From Thioalkalicoccus limnaeus (GTDB lineage: Bacteria > Pseudomonadota > Gammaproteobacteria > Chromatiales > Chromatiaceae): 55,094 bases of DNA. The notes below the pieces were generated by a model. It was not told where the DNA came from, did not search any database, and worked only from the letters and a program-made list of their open reading frames with translations. Within the stretch, counting starts at the first letter, position 1. Every line of letters starts with the position of its first letter. A program made the translations under genes and the position numbers. This document shows positions 8,166 to 17,059 of the stretch, piece after piece. The DNA lies in the NCBI RefSeq assembly GCF_041197575.1, contig NZ_JBDKXB010000023.1, positions 1-55,094 of the forward strand, given 5' to 3'.

Positions 8166-11100
8166 CAGGTCCTAAACTCTCCCGCATACGGTCGATGGTG
8201 TCGATCGCGGCATCGATCTCGAACTCGGCGATCTGGGTGCGCAGTTCGTGTGATAGGGTCGTGCCGAAGCATTGCTCGAGCGCCGCTGACAAATGGGCGA
8301 GCCGCGCCCGTGCGCTGTCGAGATCGTCATCGAGTTGCGAACGCAGCGCAACCAGTGCCTCGTCGATCTCGGCGCGTGAGAGTCTGCGATCGCCAGTGAC
8401 GGGGACGGTAGCCGCGTCATCCGCCGATGAGCTGGGCAGTCGCGCGAGGCCCTCTCGGACCTCGGCCACCGTGGCCACGAAGCCGCGCCAGATCGGCGAG
8501 CCCGGATCGAAGGTGCCGGAGGCGAGCTGATCCTCGGCCGCCGCGGCCCGATCGTACAGGCCAATGGCGCCCAGATTGCCGGCGACGCCCTTGATCGAAT
8601 GGACGGCTCGGCGACCCTCATCGAACCGCCCGGCGGCCAGGTGTGCTTCGGTCGTCCCTACGACGGCCCTGAGATCGCTTGCGAACCCGTGCAGCAGCCT
8701 GAGATAGAGCCCTCGATTGCCGTTGGCGCGCCGCAATCCATCGGCGGTGTCGATACCGGGCAGGTCGAGATCGAGCTCCTGTTCCGCTGGTGTCGGGCTC
8801 GGCTGGCGGGTCCTGGCCGGCGAGGTGGCCGAGGGGATCCAGCGCGCGAGCGTCGCGAAGAGCTTCGCCGGATCGATCGGTTTGGTGAGATAGTCGTTCA
8901 TGCCGGCGGCCAGGCCGCGTTCGAGGTCGCCCTTGAGTGCGTGGGCGGTCATCGCGATGATCGGCAATGACTCGCAACCCGCGGTGGCACGCAGCCGCCG
9001 CGTCGCCTCCAGGCCGTCCATGACCGGCATCTGTAGATCCATCAGCACCGCGGCATGCCGGGCCGGATCGGCCTTGGCGAGTGCCTCGGCGCCGTTCTCG
9101 GCGGTGTCGACGGCGAGTCCTGCGGCCTCGAGCCATTCGATCGCGACAAGGCGATTGATCTCGATGTCTTCGACCAGCAGCACTCGCTGTCCGGAGAGAT
9201 CAGGCGGTTCGACGACATCGCCGCCGGCGCGCTGGACCTGCTGTGTTATCGGCTGCGCCCCCTGATGCCCGAACAAGGCCATGATGGTGTCGAACAGGAA
9301 CGATTGGTCGATCGGTTTGTGCAGGAAGGCATCGAGCGTGCTGCGTTCCGACCTTTGCATCAGGTCCTCGCGGGCGTAGGCCGAGATCATGCAGACGACC
9401 GGCGTCCGGTCGAGTTTCAAGTCGCGACGAATCCGCTGTGCGGTCTCGAGCCCGTTCAGGCCCGGCATCTTCCAGTCGAGCAGCACCAGATCGAAACGCC
9501 GCGCGGGATCGGCGAGGAGGGCCAGGGCCGCCTCGCCCGAGCCAACGGCCGTCGCCTCCATCTGGAACGAACGGATCTGGCCGGTCAGGATCTCGCGCGC
9601 CGTCGCGTTGTCGTCGACGATCAGCACGCGCAGGCCGCGTAAATCGATCGGCGTGGCCGGGCGCGGGTCGCGACGGTCGGGTTGGCGACGCAGCACCAGG
9701 GTTGCCGTGAAGGTGCTGCCTTGTCCCGGTTGGCTTTCGACGGTGATGGTGCCGCCCATCGATTCGGTCAGGTGGCGAACGATCGCGAGCCCAAGGCCGG
9801 TTCCGCCATGGCGCCGCGTGATCGACTCATCAGCCTGTGCAAAGGGCTCGAGGATGGCCGCGAGACGCTCGGCCGCGATGCCCGGGCCGGTGTCGCGGAC
9901 GACACAACGCAGCCGAATCTGGTCCTCGTTCGACGGCGCGGCCGTCGCTTCGTCGAGCTCGATGGTGACGGCGACCTCGCCGCGCTCGGTGAACTTGATC
10001 GCATTGCCGGTCAGGTTGATCAGGATCTGTCCGAATCGAACCGGATCTCCGATCAGCGCGCGCGCCACCTCTGGATGGGCGGACACGATCAGTTCGATGT
10101 CGCGTTCATGGGCCCGAAAGGCAAACATTTCGGTCAGATTCGCGAGGATCTCGTCGAGCGAAAAGGCCGTGCTCTCGAGGTCCAGGCGACCGGCCTCGAT
10201 CTTGGAAAGATCCAGGATATCGTTGATGACGGCCAGCAGCGTCGCGGACGCGGATTTGACCTTCGTCAGGTAATCCCGTTGACGCGGATCGAGATCGGTC
10301 CGCAGTGCCAGATCGGTCAGGCCAAGGATCGCGTTGAGCGGGGTGCGGATCTCGTGACTCATGTTCGCGAGGAAACCGCTTTTGGCCTGGCTCGCAGCCT
10401 GGGCGGCTTCGCGCTCCCGCTCGGCCTGTTGCCGTCGGCGACGCTCGGTGACGTCGAGCACCATGCCCTCTAGGATCGGTGCCTCCCCGGGTCCCTGATC
10501 GACTTGGTGCAACGACAGCTCGGCCCACAGGGTGGTGCCGTCGACCCGTTTCAATTGCGTCTCGCAGCCCTCGACGCGGCCTGTCGCGTGCAGTTGCGCA
10601 ACCAAGGCCCGTCGGTCGTCGGGATTGACGTAGACCTGGGCACCGAGGTCATGAATGGTCCGTTGCGCCTGTGCGAGATCCTGGTAACCGAGCATCGCGA
10701 GCAGAGCAGGGTTCGCGTCGAGGATTCGGCCGTCCAGGGTCGTCCGGAAGATGCCCTCGGTCGCATTGTCGAAGATCGATCGATATTTCGCGGCGGCTTC
10801 CTCGATACGCCGGCGTCCGTCGGCGAGATTCGCGGCCATGCGATCGAAGGCGTCGGCCAGGGCGCCGATCTCGTCGCGACGGACCATCCCGAGCCGCGTC
10901 GACAGATCTCCGCCGGCGAGTCGTTCGGCGCCGAGCTTAAGGGCCAGGATCGGGCGCGCGATCGTGCGGCCCGCCCACCAGCCGATCAACAAAATCAGCG
11001 GCACGGTCGCGGCGAACACCGCGACTGCCATGGCCAACAGCCGCTGTTCGTAGGCCTTCAGTGTTGCCGCCGAGATGTCGGCGCCCAGCACCGCGACCTG

Positions 11101-11661
11101 GGTGCCATCGGCGGCCCGGATCGGCGCGTAGCCTGACAACCAGGTTCCCCAGCGGTCCGAATACAGGTCGCTCTCGACCACCGGTGCGGTCATCGTGGCG
11201 ATCTGCTCGCGCAGCAGCGGGCTCGCCTCCTCGTATTGGCTCCCGAGTACCGCGAGCTCGACCGGATCCTCTTCGGCATCCACGACGAAGCGGATCGCCC
11301 CGTCGGCGTCGAGACGCATCGTGTAGACGAAATGCAGGTCCGAGGCGCCGTCACGTATCTGTTGCAGGATCCCCTGCACTTGTTGGTAGGGTGCCGAGTC
11401 CATCCCGAGCTCGGGCGTGATCCGGCTGTGCAGGTCCCCGTCGACGGTCACGGCCGCGACCGCGACGATATCGCCCAGGCGCTGTCGCAGGTCGGCGATT
11501 CCCTGGTCGCGCGCGACTTCATAAAGGACCCATGCCGTGGCCCCGGAGACGAGCAATGTCACCGTCAGAAACGCCAGGGTCAGACGTCCCTGAAGCCCGA
11601 TGGCTGGGCGAGAACCTCTTTGGAGGCCCGACGGGACAGACAGCGGAGGGGATGCGTTCAT
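8149..11661 (-). CDS. membrane hybrid sensor histidine kinase (HAMP-PAS-HisKA-HATPase-REC-REC-HPt)
   Basis: A 1170-residue hybrid kinase. A TM segment near residues 25-47 and another near 210-230 flank a periplasmic sensor domain. HAMP and PAS (about 295-410) follow. HisKA carries the phospho-acceptor H436 in NMSHEIRTPLNA, and the ATPase domain has DTGPGI and GGTGLGLAI. Two receiver domains follow (LVLLDWKMPGLNG and VLMDLQMPVMDG). An HPt domain carries AVHSIKGVAGNLGA. The ATG at 11661 was chosen because the first TM segment follows it directly; residues read upstream belong antisense to the neighbouring glycosyltransferase gene. The overlap with the GGDEF regulator suggests the phosphate is passed through HPt to that REC domain. 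Confidence 0.93.
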   Translation of the reverse strand: MNASPPLSVPSGLQRGSRPAIGLQGRLTLAFLTVTLLVSGATAWVLYEVARDQGIADLRQRLGDIVAVAAVTVDGDLHSRITPELGMDSAPYQQVQGILQQIRDGASDLHFVYTMRLDADGAIRFVVDAEEDPVELAVLGSQYEEASPLLREQIATMTAPVVESDLYSDRWGTWLSGYAPIRAADGTQVAVLGADISAATLKAYEQRLLAMAVAVFAATVPLILLIGWWAGRTIARPILALKLGAERLAGGDLSTRLGMVRRDEIGALADAFDRMAANLADGRRRIEEAAAKYRSIFDNATEGIFRTTLDGRILDANPALLAMLGYQDLAQAQRTIHDLGAQVYVNPDDRRALVAQLHATGRVEGCETQLKRVDGTTLWAELSLHQVDQGPGEAPILEGMVLDVTERRRRQQAEREREAAQAASQAKSGFLANMSHEIRTPLNAILGLTDLALRTDLDPRQRDYLTKVKSASATLLAVINDILDLSKIEAGRLDLESTAFSLDEILANLTEMFAFRAHERDIELIVSAHPEVARALIGDPVRFGQILINLTGNAIKFTERGEVAVTIELDEATAAPSNEDQIRLRCVVRDTGPGIAAERLAAILEPFAQADESITRRHGGTGLGLAIVRHLTESMGGTITVESQPGQGSTFTATLVLRRQPDRRDPRPATPIDLRGLRVLIVDDNATAREILTGQIRSFQMEATAVGSGEAALALLADPARRFDLVLLDWKMPGLNGLETAQRIRRDLKLDRTPVVCMISAYAREDLMQRSERSTLDAFLHKPIDQSFLFDTIMALFGHQGAQPITQQVQRAGGDVVEPPDLSGQRVLLVEDIEINRLVAIEWLEAAGLAVDTAENGAEALAKADPARHAAVLMDLQMPVMDGLEATRRLRATAGCESLPIIAMTAHALKGDLERGLAAGMNDYLTKPIDPAKLFATLARWIPSATSPARTRQPSPTPAEQELDLDLPGIDTADGLRRANGNRGLYLRLLHGFASDLRAVVGTTEAHLAAGRFDEGRRAVHSIKGVAGNLGAIGLYDRAAAAEDQLASGTFDPGSPIWRGFVATVAEVREGLARLPSSSADDAATVPVTGDRRLSRAEIDEALVALRSQLDDDLDSARARLAHLSAALEQCFGTTLSHELRTQIAEFEIDAAIDTIDRMRESLGPDDGTG

Positions 11662-11686
11662 GACCGAACTATAACGACTCGCGATC

Positions 11687-12823
11687 CTATTGTCCGCTGG
11701 CGAGTCGGCTCGGCTCCAGCGCGGCGAGGTAGTGTCGAGCGCTGACTGTCTGGTCGTAGTCGGCGACCGCGGCGCGCAGTCGTTCGGGGGCCGGCGGGCG
11801 ATCGAGCGTCGCGGCCATGGCCTCGGCCAGTCTTGGCGCATCGCCGATCGGCACCAAGGGGCCCCATCGGCCCTGCTCGAGCAGCTCGGAGGGACCACTC
11901 GGGCAGTCGGTTGCGACCACGGGGATGCCGATCGCCATGGCCTCGGTCAGGACGTTCGGGGAACCCTCCCAGCGCGATGTCAGAACGAAGAGCTTGGCGC
12001 GGACCATGAAGGCGTAAGGGTTCGGCTCGAAGCCCGGTAGGTCGAGATCCGCGGCGACGCCGAGGCGCTCGCCAAGGGCCTCGAGGGACGCACGTTCGCG
12101 GCCTTCGCCGAGGATCAGGAGCCGGCAGGCGCGCGTGCGCCGCACTAGCGCGAAGGCGTGGATCAGGGTCGCGAAATCCTTTTGGTACTCGAGACGGCCG
12201 ACGCCGAGGATCACCGGGGGTTGGTCGGGACGCAGCCATGGATGCGGACAGTCGGCGGTCGCCTGCCGTGCCATCTCGGGGGTGATGACTGGGTTGCGGA
12301 TCACCTGGATGCGGTGTCGCGGGACGCCCGATAGGGCCTCGATATCGGCAGCCACACCGCTGGATACCGCGATGATCCGATCGAGGCGCGGGTAGAGCAA
12401 ACGGATCGGCGCGTAACGCAACCACCGCTCGAGCGCCGTCTTGCCGGTCATCGCGGTCGACAGATGGGTACCCAGGCGCAACAAGAGCGGTGTATCGGTG
12501 CCGGCCAATGCGCGGGCCACGACGGCGGCGCGGCCGGCGCGATCCTTGATCGCCAGCAAGGCGTGGGGTCGCTCGCGACGCAGGTAGCGGGCCAGCGCAG
12601 GGATCGCCGTCAGGCTGTGGTCGGCGCCGAGCGGGTACTGGCGCACGGCGGGCGGTATCCGATCGAGATGCGGGCCGGCGCGTCGGATCAGCAAGAGGTC
12701 GACCGATTGGCCGAGGTCGACGAGCCCACGGACCAGGTTGACGACCATCCGTTCGACGCCGCCTTGACCGGAAAAGGAGACCAGGATCGCAAAGCGTGGT
12801 GCGGATCGCGGAGCGGCCGGCAT
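11687..12823 (-). CDS. family 4 (GT-B) glycosyltransferase
   Basis: A 378-residue retaining GT-B glycosyltransferase. The N-terminal acceptor half includes the glycine-rich SFSGQGGVERMV loop. The C-terminal nucleotide-sugar half carries ILGVGRLEYQKDF and the EX7E motif in EGSPNVLTEAMA. Such enzymes build lipopolysaccharide or exopolysaccharide at the cytoplasmic face; the sugar and acceptor are not predictable here. There is no TM helix. The gene starts 4 bp after the gnd stop and ends 25 bp before the hybrid kinase start, so it probably belongs to one transcript gnd-GT-kinase-cyclase. Confidence 0.9.
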   Translation of the reverse strand: MPAAPRSAPRFAILVSFSGQGGVERMVVNLVRGLVDLGQSVDLLLIRRAGPHLDRIPPAVRQYPLGADHSLTAIPALARYLRRERPHALLAIKDRAGRAAVVARALAGTDTPLLLRLGTHLSTAMTGKTALERWLRYAPIRLLYPRLDRIIAVSSGVAADIEALSGVPRHRIQVIRNPVITPEMARQATADCPHPWLRPDQPPVILGVGRLEYQKDFATLIHAFALVRRTRACRLLILGEGRERASLEALGERLGVAADLDLPGFEPNPYAFMVRAKLFVLTSRWEGSPNVLTEAMAIGIPVVATDCPSGPSELLEQGRWGPLVPIGDAPRLAEAMAATLDRPPAPERLRAAVADYDQTVSARHYLAALEPSRLASGQ

Positions 12824-12827
12824 CTCG

Positions 12828-14261
12828 CTAGGCTTCGCCGGTCGACGACCGGGCCAGCCAGTCGGTATGGAAGAATTCGCCGCGCGGCCGGTCGACGCGC
12901 TCGTAGGTGTGGGCGCCGAAATAGTCGCGCTGGGCCTGGATCAGGTTGGCCGGCAGCACCGGTTGCCGGTAACCGTCGTAGAAGGCCAACGCCGAGCCCA
13001 GGGCCGGCACGGGCAGGCCCAGTCCGATGGCCATGGCCAGGGTCTTGCGCCAGCCGGGTAGGGTCCGCGCGAGTTCCTCGCGGAAGAAGGGGTCGAGCAG
13101 CAAGTTCTCGAGATCCGGTTCCCGATCGAAGGCGGCCTTGATGTCGTTCAGGAAGCGGCTGCGGATGATGCAGCCGCCGCGCCACATCAGGGCGATGCCG
13201 CCGGGGTCGATCTGCCAGCCATTCGCGATCGCCGCTTGGCGCATCAACATGTAACCTTGCGCGTAGGAGCAGATCTTCGCCGCGTACAGGGCGTCGTGGA
13301 TCCGAGCGATGAATTTCTCGGGCTCGACCGCGAAGCTCAGCAAGCCGGGCGGTAGCCACGCGGCGGCCCGCTCGCGTTGCCCCTTCATCGCCGAAAGGAA
13401 GCGCGCGAACACGGCCTCCGTGATCAATGTCAGCGGGATCCCGAGCTCGAGCGCGTCGGCGCCGCTCCAGGCCCCGGTGCCCTTTTGCGCGGCGCTATCG
13501 AGGATCTTGTCGATCAGTGGTGCGCCGTCATCGTCGCGGACATGGAGGATCTGCGCGGTGATCTCGATCAGGAAGGAGTCCAGCACCCCGCGATTCCAAT
13601 CGGCGAAGACCCGTTGAATCTCATCGATGTCGAGACCGAGTCCCTCCCGCAACAGCCAATAGGCCTCGGCGATCAGCTGCATGTCGCCGTATTCGATGCC
13701 GTTGTGGACCATCTTGACGTAGTGGCCCGATCCTCCGTCACCGACCCATTGGCAGCAAGGGACGCCGTCGACCTGGGCAGCGATTCGTTGGAACAGACCC
13801 GCAAGCGGTGGCCAGGCCCGTGGGTCGCCGCCGGGCATGATCGACGGGCCGCGACGTGCCCCGTGTTCCCCGCCGGAGATGCCGACGCCGAGATACAGGA
13901 TGCCGTCCGACCCGAGCTCGCGCAGGCGGCGTTCGGTGTCCCGATAGTGGCTGTTTCCGCCGTCGATCAGGCAATCGCCCGGTTCCAGATAGGGGCGCAC
14001 CTCGTTGATCAGGTCGTCGACCGGCGCACCGGCGCGAACCATCAACAGGATCTGGCGCGGACGTTTCAAGGCCTGCGCGAGGGTCGCGAGCGATTGACAG
14101 CCGACGATGCGGGTCCCGGCGGCGGGGCCGCGCAGGAACTCGTCGGTCCGGGTGCCCGTCCGGTTGTAGACCGCGACTCGGAAGCCGTGCTCGTCCATGT
14201 TCAAGGCGAGGTTCTGGCCCATCACGGCCAGGCCGATGAGTCCGATATCTGCGTCAGCCAT
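12828..14261 (-). CDS. gnd: 6-phosphogluconate dehydrogenase (decarboxylating)
   Basis: A 477-residue enzyme of the oxidative pentose phosphate pathway that converts 6-phosphogluconate and NADP+ to ribulose 5-phosphate, CO2 and NADPH. The long dimeric form is indicated by length. The Rossmann motif is GLAVMGQNLALN, followed by GGNSHYRDTERR, the substrate-binding GISGGEHGARRGPSIMPGG, the catalytic-lysine region YVKMVHNGIEYGDMQ and the C-terminal helical domain with QKGTGAW. It begins the minus-strand run that continues into a glycosyltransferase and signalling genes. A repeat-bearing gap of about 420 bp precedes it, which probably holds the promoter. Confidence 0.97.
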   Translation of the reverse strand: MADADIGLIGLAVMGQNLALNMDEHGFRVAVYNRTGTRTDEFLRGPAAGTRIVGCQSLATLAQALKRPRQILLMVRAGAPVDDLINEVRPYLEPGDCLIDGGNSHYRDTERRLRELGSDGILYLGVGISGGEHGARRGPSIMPGGDPRAWPPLAGLFQRIAAQVDGVPCCQWVGDGGSGHYVKMVHNGIEYGDMQLIAEAYWLLREGLGLDIDEIQRVFADWNRGVLDSFLIEITAQILHVRDDDGAPLIDKILDSAAQKGTGAWSGADALELGIPLTLITEAVFARFLSAMKGQRERAAAWLPPGLLSFAVEPEKFIARIHDALYAAKICSYAQGYMLMRQAAIANGWQIDPGGIALMWRGGCIIRSRFLNDIKAAFDREPDLENLLLDPFFREELARTLPGWRKTLAMAIGLGLPVPALGSALAFYDGYRQPVLPANLIQAQRDYFGAHTYERVDRPRGEFFHTDWLARSSTGEA

Positions 14262-14679
14262 CAGCGGTCTCCGGCGTAAGCCTCTGTGTGTGCTTGCGCG
14301 CCATTATACGGCGGCGGCGTGTCTTTTGTGCCTGCTGGACTGGCCGTGGGATCGGTCAGCAGCGACGAATGTGTCAACTTATCCGTCGCCTGGGCAACTC
14401 CCGGAAAATCCATGTGTGACGGGCATAACGTACCAGGCCGACGCGGTTGTCGGTCGAATCACAATGGCCCGGGGGTAGGTGCGGCTTTAGCCGCACGGAG
14501 GTCGCGGCCAGGGCCGTTTGGCCGAAATGCGTTGCGGCTGAAGTCTCACCATACCGCGCTTTGGAATGGCATTGCGGCTGAAGCCGCACCTACACCGCGC
14601 ATCAGTCGACTAAAACGGCATTTTCTCGCGGGAGTCGCCTTGGTCTCTGATCCGTGTCCACCCGTGTACATCCGTGGCT
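14262..14679. other. 418-bp gap with dispersed repeat copy A
   Basis: Contains the first part of dispersed repeat copy A (listed separately). The part nearest gnd (about 14262-14470) should hold its promoter, but no clear -35/-10 pair was recognised. No supportable gene was seen. Confidence 0.6.
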
Positions 14680-14693
14680 TTATTTTCGACGCG
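14475..14693. repeat. dispersed repeat, copy A (inverted hairpin units plus tail)
   Basis: A GTAGGTGCGGCTTTAGCCGC unit (14475-14496 with its last bases, containing the hairpin GTGCGGC-TTTA-GCCGCAC) is followed about 75 bp later by the same unit inverted (14571-14595). A further degenerate TTGCGGCTGAAG lies between them. The tail that follows, with TCGCGGGAGTCG, CTTGGTCT and ATCCGTGGCT, recurs almost unchanged in copy B near 21.6-21.8 kb. The arrangement looks like a REP/BIME-type intergenic mosaic. The last bases run into the end of cobM. Confidence 0.8.
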
Positions 14694-15456
14694 AATCGGG
14701 TGCGCGAGGCCGGTAGCGCCGGTGGTAGTCCGGGTCATACAGGGCGCTGTCGCGAAACTCGGTCGCGGCCAGGGCCGGGCCGACCAGGATCAGCGCCGTG
14801 CGCTCCTGCGGCGCGGCGCGAAAACGCTCCAGGATGTCGGCGAGCGTGCCGCGCAGGATCGCCTGATCGGCGTGCGTCGCGCGGGTCACGATCGCGATCG
14901 GGCACGTGGCGCCGTAAAACGGCGTCAGGGTCGTGACGATCTCCCCGAGCCGATGGATCGCCAGGTGGATCGCGAGCGTCGCGCGGCTCGCGGCGAAGGT
15001 CTCGAGCGTCTCGTTCGGGGGCATCCGGGACGCGCGTCCGCCGACCCGGGTCAGCACCAGGCTTTGGGCGACCTCCGGGATCGTCAGTTCGGTGCCGAGG
15101 GCCGCCGCGGCGGCGGCGAAGGCCGGTACCCCGGGGGTCAGCGTGTAGGGGATCCCGAGGCGCTGAAGGCGGCGGATCTGCTCGGCGACGGCGCTCCAGA
15201 TCGACAGGTCGCCGGAATGCAGCCGCGCGACCTCGAGCCCCGCCGTGTGCGCAGCGAGGAATTCCGCCTCGATCGCGTCCAGGTCGAGCGGCGCCGTGTC
15301 GACGAGGCGTGCGCCGGGCGGGCAATAAGCGAGCAGCTCGGCCGGTACGATCGAGCCGGCGTAGAGACAGACCGGGCAGCGGCCGAGCAGGTCTCGGCCG
15401 CGCACCGTGATCAGGTCCGCGGCGCCGGGGCCGGCGCCGATGAAGTGTACCCTCAT
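14680..15456 (-). CDS. cobM: precorrin-4 C11-methyltransferase
   Basis: A 258-residue SAM-dependent tetrapyrrole methylase that methylates C-11 of the corrin precursor. It starts MRVHFIGAGPGAADLITVRG with the glycine-rich SAM loop. It continues with CLYAGSIVP and HSGDLSIWSAVAEQ, and TPGVPAFAAAAAALG fits the CobM/CbiF subgroup. The ATG at 15456 overlaps the stop of cobE (ATGA), indicating translational coupling. It is the last gene of the minus-strand set cobL-cobE-cobM. The C-terminal tail is Arg/Pro-rich and ends next to repeat copy A. Confidence 0.95.
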   Translation of the reverse strand: MRVHFIGAGPGAADLITVRGRDLLGRCPVCLYAGSIVPAELLAYCPPGARLVDTAPLDLDAIEAEFLAAHTAGLEVARLHSGDLSIWSAVAEQIRRLQRLGIPYTLTPGVPAFAAAAAALGTELTIPEVAQSLVLTRVGGRASRMPPNETLETFAASRATLAIHLAIHRLGEIVTTLTPFYGATCPIAIVTRATHADQAILRGTLADILERFRAAPQERTALILVGPALAATEFRDSALYDPDYHRRYRPRAPDSRRK

Positions 15457-15830
15457 GGATCCTCCTGTCGGGCCAGCGCACAGGTGGCCAGGCCGTTGGT
15501 GAGCCGCGGCAGGATCAGCGTGCCGCACGGTGCGGTCGCGGCCAGGGCCGCGGCCTCGGCGACCGACGCGATGCCGACCAGGCGCCGGACCGCTTCCGAG
15601 CGCGTTGGGCAGGCCGTGGCGACTGCGTCGAGTGCCGCTTCGTCGAACAGCCACAGCGGATGGCCGAGCCTCCGGGCGGCCTCGATCAGACCGGGCTCGT
15701 CGCGTTTGGAGGTCACCGAGGCCAGCGCATCGATTCGGGCGACGCCAGCCTGCGCGCGGGCCGTGTCGATGAGCGCGATCAGGGTCTCGGCCGGACAGCC
15801 GGCGCGGCACCCGATCCCAGCGACGATCAT
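15453..15830 (-). CDS. cobE: CobE / CbiG C-terminal-type cobalamin biosynthesis protein
   Basis: A 125-residue protein matching CobE, which is homologous to the C-terminal domain of CbiG. It begins MIVAGIGCRAGCPAETLIALI and contains IDALASVTSKRDEPGLIEAARRLG. In the anaerobic pathway CbiG opens the delta-lactone of cobalt-precorrin-5A; the stand-alone CobE of the aerobic pathway has a less certain role. No CbiG N-terminal domain is encoded nearby. It overlaps cobM by four bases (ATGA) and cobL by four bases, so the three genes are coupled. The start at 15830 is fixed by the overlap and by the family start. Confidence 0.88.
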   Translation of the reverse strand: MIVAGIGCRAGCPAETLIALIDTARAQAGVARIDALASVTSKRDEPGLIEAARRLGHPLWLFDEAALDAVATACPTRSEAVRRLVGIASVAEAAALAATAPCGTLILPRLTNGLATCALARQEDP

Positions 15831-17059
15831 GGCTTGACCGCGACCCATTGCCAGGCCGGCATCGCCGGTCGGAAGGCCGCGAATCGACCGATTCGATCGA
15901 GGCGTTCGACGGCCAGCCGCACCAGATCGCCGCCATGCCGGTCGCGGGCTTCGATCAGCCGTTGTTGCGTCGCGAGCGCGACCGCATTTGCGACCAGCCG
16001 GCCGCCAGGTCGCAAGGCCGCCCAGCAGGCCTCGATCAGCGCCACGTCCTGCCCGCCGCCGCCGAGGAAGATCGCATCCGGCGTCGGCCAGCCGGCGAGG
16101 GCCGCCGGGGCCGTCCCGAGACGGACATCGAGGCGCGGGACGCCGAGCCGTTCGGCGTTGCGGCCGGCCCGCTCGACGCGTTGCGGATCCCGGTCGAGCG
16201 CGATGGCGCGGGTCGTCGGGTGCGCCAGCAGCCACTCGATCGCGATCGAACCCGAGCCGCAGCCGATGTCCCACAGCAGCGCGCCGGCGGTCGGTCGGAG
16301 GCTCGACAGCGTCACGGCGCGTACCTCGCGCTTGGTGATCTGCCCGTCGTGCTCGAACCAGTCATCCGGCAAGCCCGGGGCCTGCGGCAGGATCATGGCT
16401 TCCGGCTCGGCCGCGACCTGGATCGCCAGCAGGTTCACCGGGTGCACACCGGTCAGATCGAAGGCGCGCGCCTCGGTCGTGCGAATCCGTTCATTGGGTC
16501 CGCCGAGCGCCTCGAGCAGCGTCACAAGGCTCGGGCCGAAGCCCCAGCCGGTCAGCGCCGCGCTGACGGCCGCCGGGGTCGTCGCATCGGCGGACAGGAC
16601 CAGTACCGTCGTACCCGGTTGCAGTGCCGGGCGAAGGCTCTCCAGCGGCCGGCCACACAGCGACAGCATCGGACAGTCCTGTTCGGCCAGACCGAGACGC
16701 GCGGCGGCCAAAGCCAGGCTCGAGGCTTGCGGCAGCACGCGCGTCTCGGCGGGTGGCACCTGCTGGCTCAAGAGACTGCCGACGCCGAAGCAGAAGGGGT
16801 CGCCCGAGGCCAGAACCACGACCGGCTGGCCGCGGCGCGCGAGGATCGCCGGCCAGGTCGCGCCGAGCGGCGCCGACCACGTCAGGGTGTCGCCGCGGAT
16901 CAGCGGCGCGGCCAGGTCCAGATGCCGGCGGCCGCCGACGACGAGACAGGCATTCGCGATCAGGGCCCGAGCCTCGGTGCCGAGGCCCTCGACGCCATCC
17001 TCGCCGATCCCTATGATCGCCAGCCATGTCTTGGCCCCGGCGGATGGCGCATCACCCAT
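15827..17059 (-). CDS. cobL: precorrin-6Y C5,15-methyltransferase (decarboxylating), CbiET fusion
   Basis: A 410-residue bifunctional enzyme. The N-terminal tetrapyrrole methylase (CbiE-like; IIGIGEDGVEGL, ASGDPFCFGVGSLL) occupies roughly residues 10-210. The C-terminal class I SAM methyltransferase/decarboxylase (CbiT-like; LLWDIGCGSGSIAIEWL, IFLGGGGQD) occupies roughly 225-405. Together they methylate C-5 and C-15 and remove the acetate side chain at C-12. Its ATG (17057-17059 on the minus strand) overlaps the ATG of the divergent cobK within the four bases CATG. No alternative start before the first motif was seen. Confidence 0.95.
   Translation of the reverse strand: MGDAPSAGAKTWLAIIGIGEDGVEGLGTEARALIANACLVVGGRRHLDLAAPLIRGDTLTWSAPLGATWPAILARRGQPVVVLASGDPFCFGVGSLLSQQVPPAETRVLPQASSLALAAARLGLAEQDCPMLSLCGRPLESLRPALQPGTTVLVLSADATTPAAVSAALTGWGFGPSLVTLLEALGGPNERIRTTEARAFDLTGVHPVNLLAIQVAAEPEAMILPQAPGLPDDWFEHDGQITKREVRAVTLSSLRPTAGALLWDIGCGSGSIAIEWLLAHPTTRAIALDRDPQRVERAGRNAERLGVPRLDVRLGTAPAALAGWPTPDAIFLGGGGQDVALIEACWAALRPGGRLVANAVALATQQRLIEARDRHGGDLVRLAVERLDRIGRFAAFRPAMPAWQWVAVKP

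Noticed and set aside
14475..14595. Considered as a short CRISPR-like array
   Set aside because: Units are palindromic, differ in orientation, and spacing sequence is not unique spacer-like; no cas genes nearby.
15660..17057. Long plus-strand extension upstream of cobK
   Set aside because: Lies entirely antisense to cobE and cobL and lacks protein-like features; the cobK family begins at 17058.
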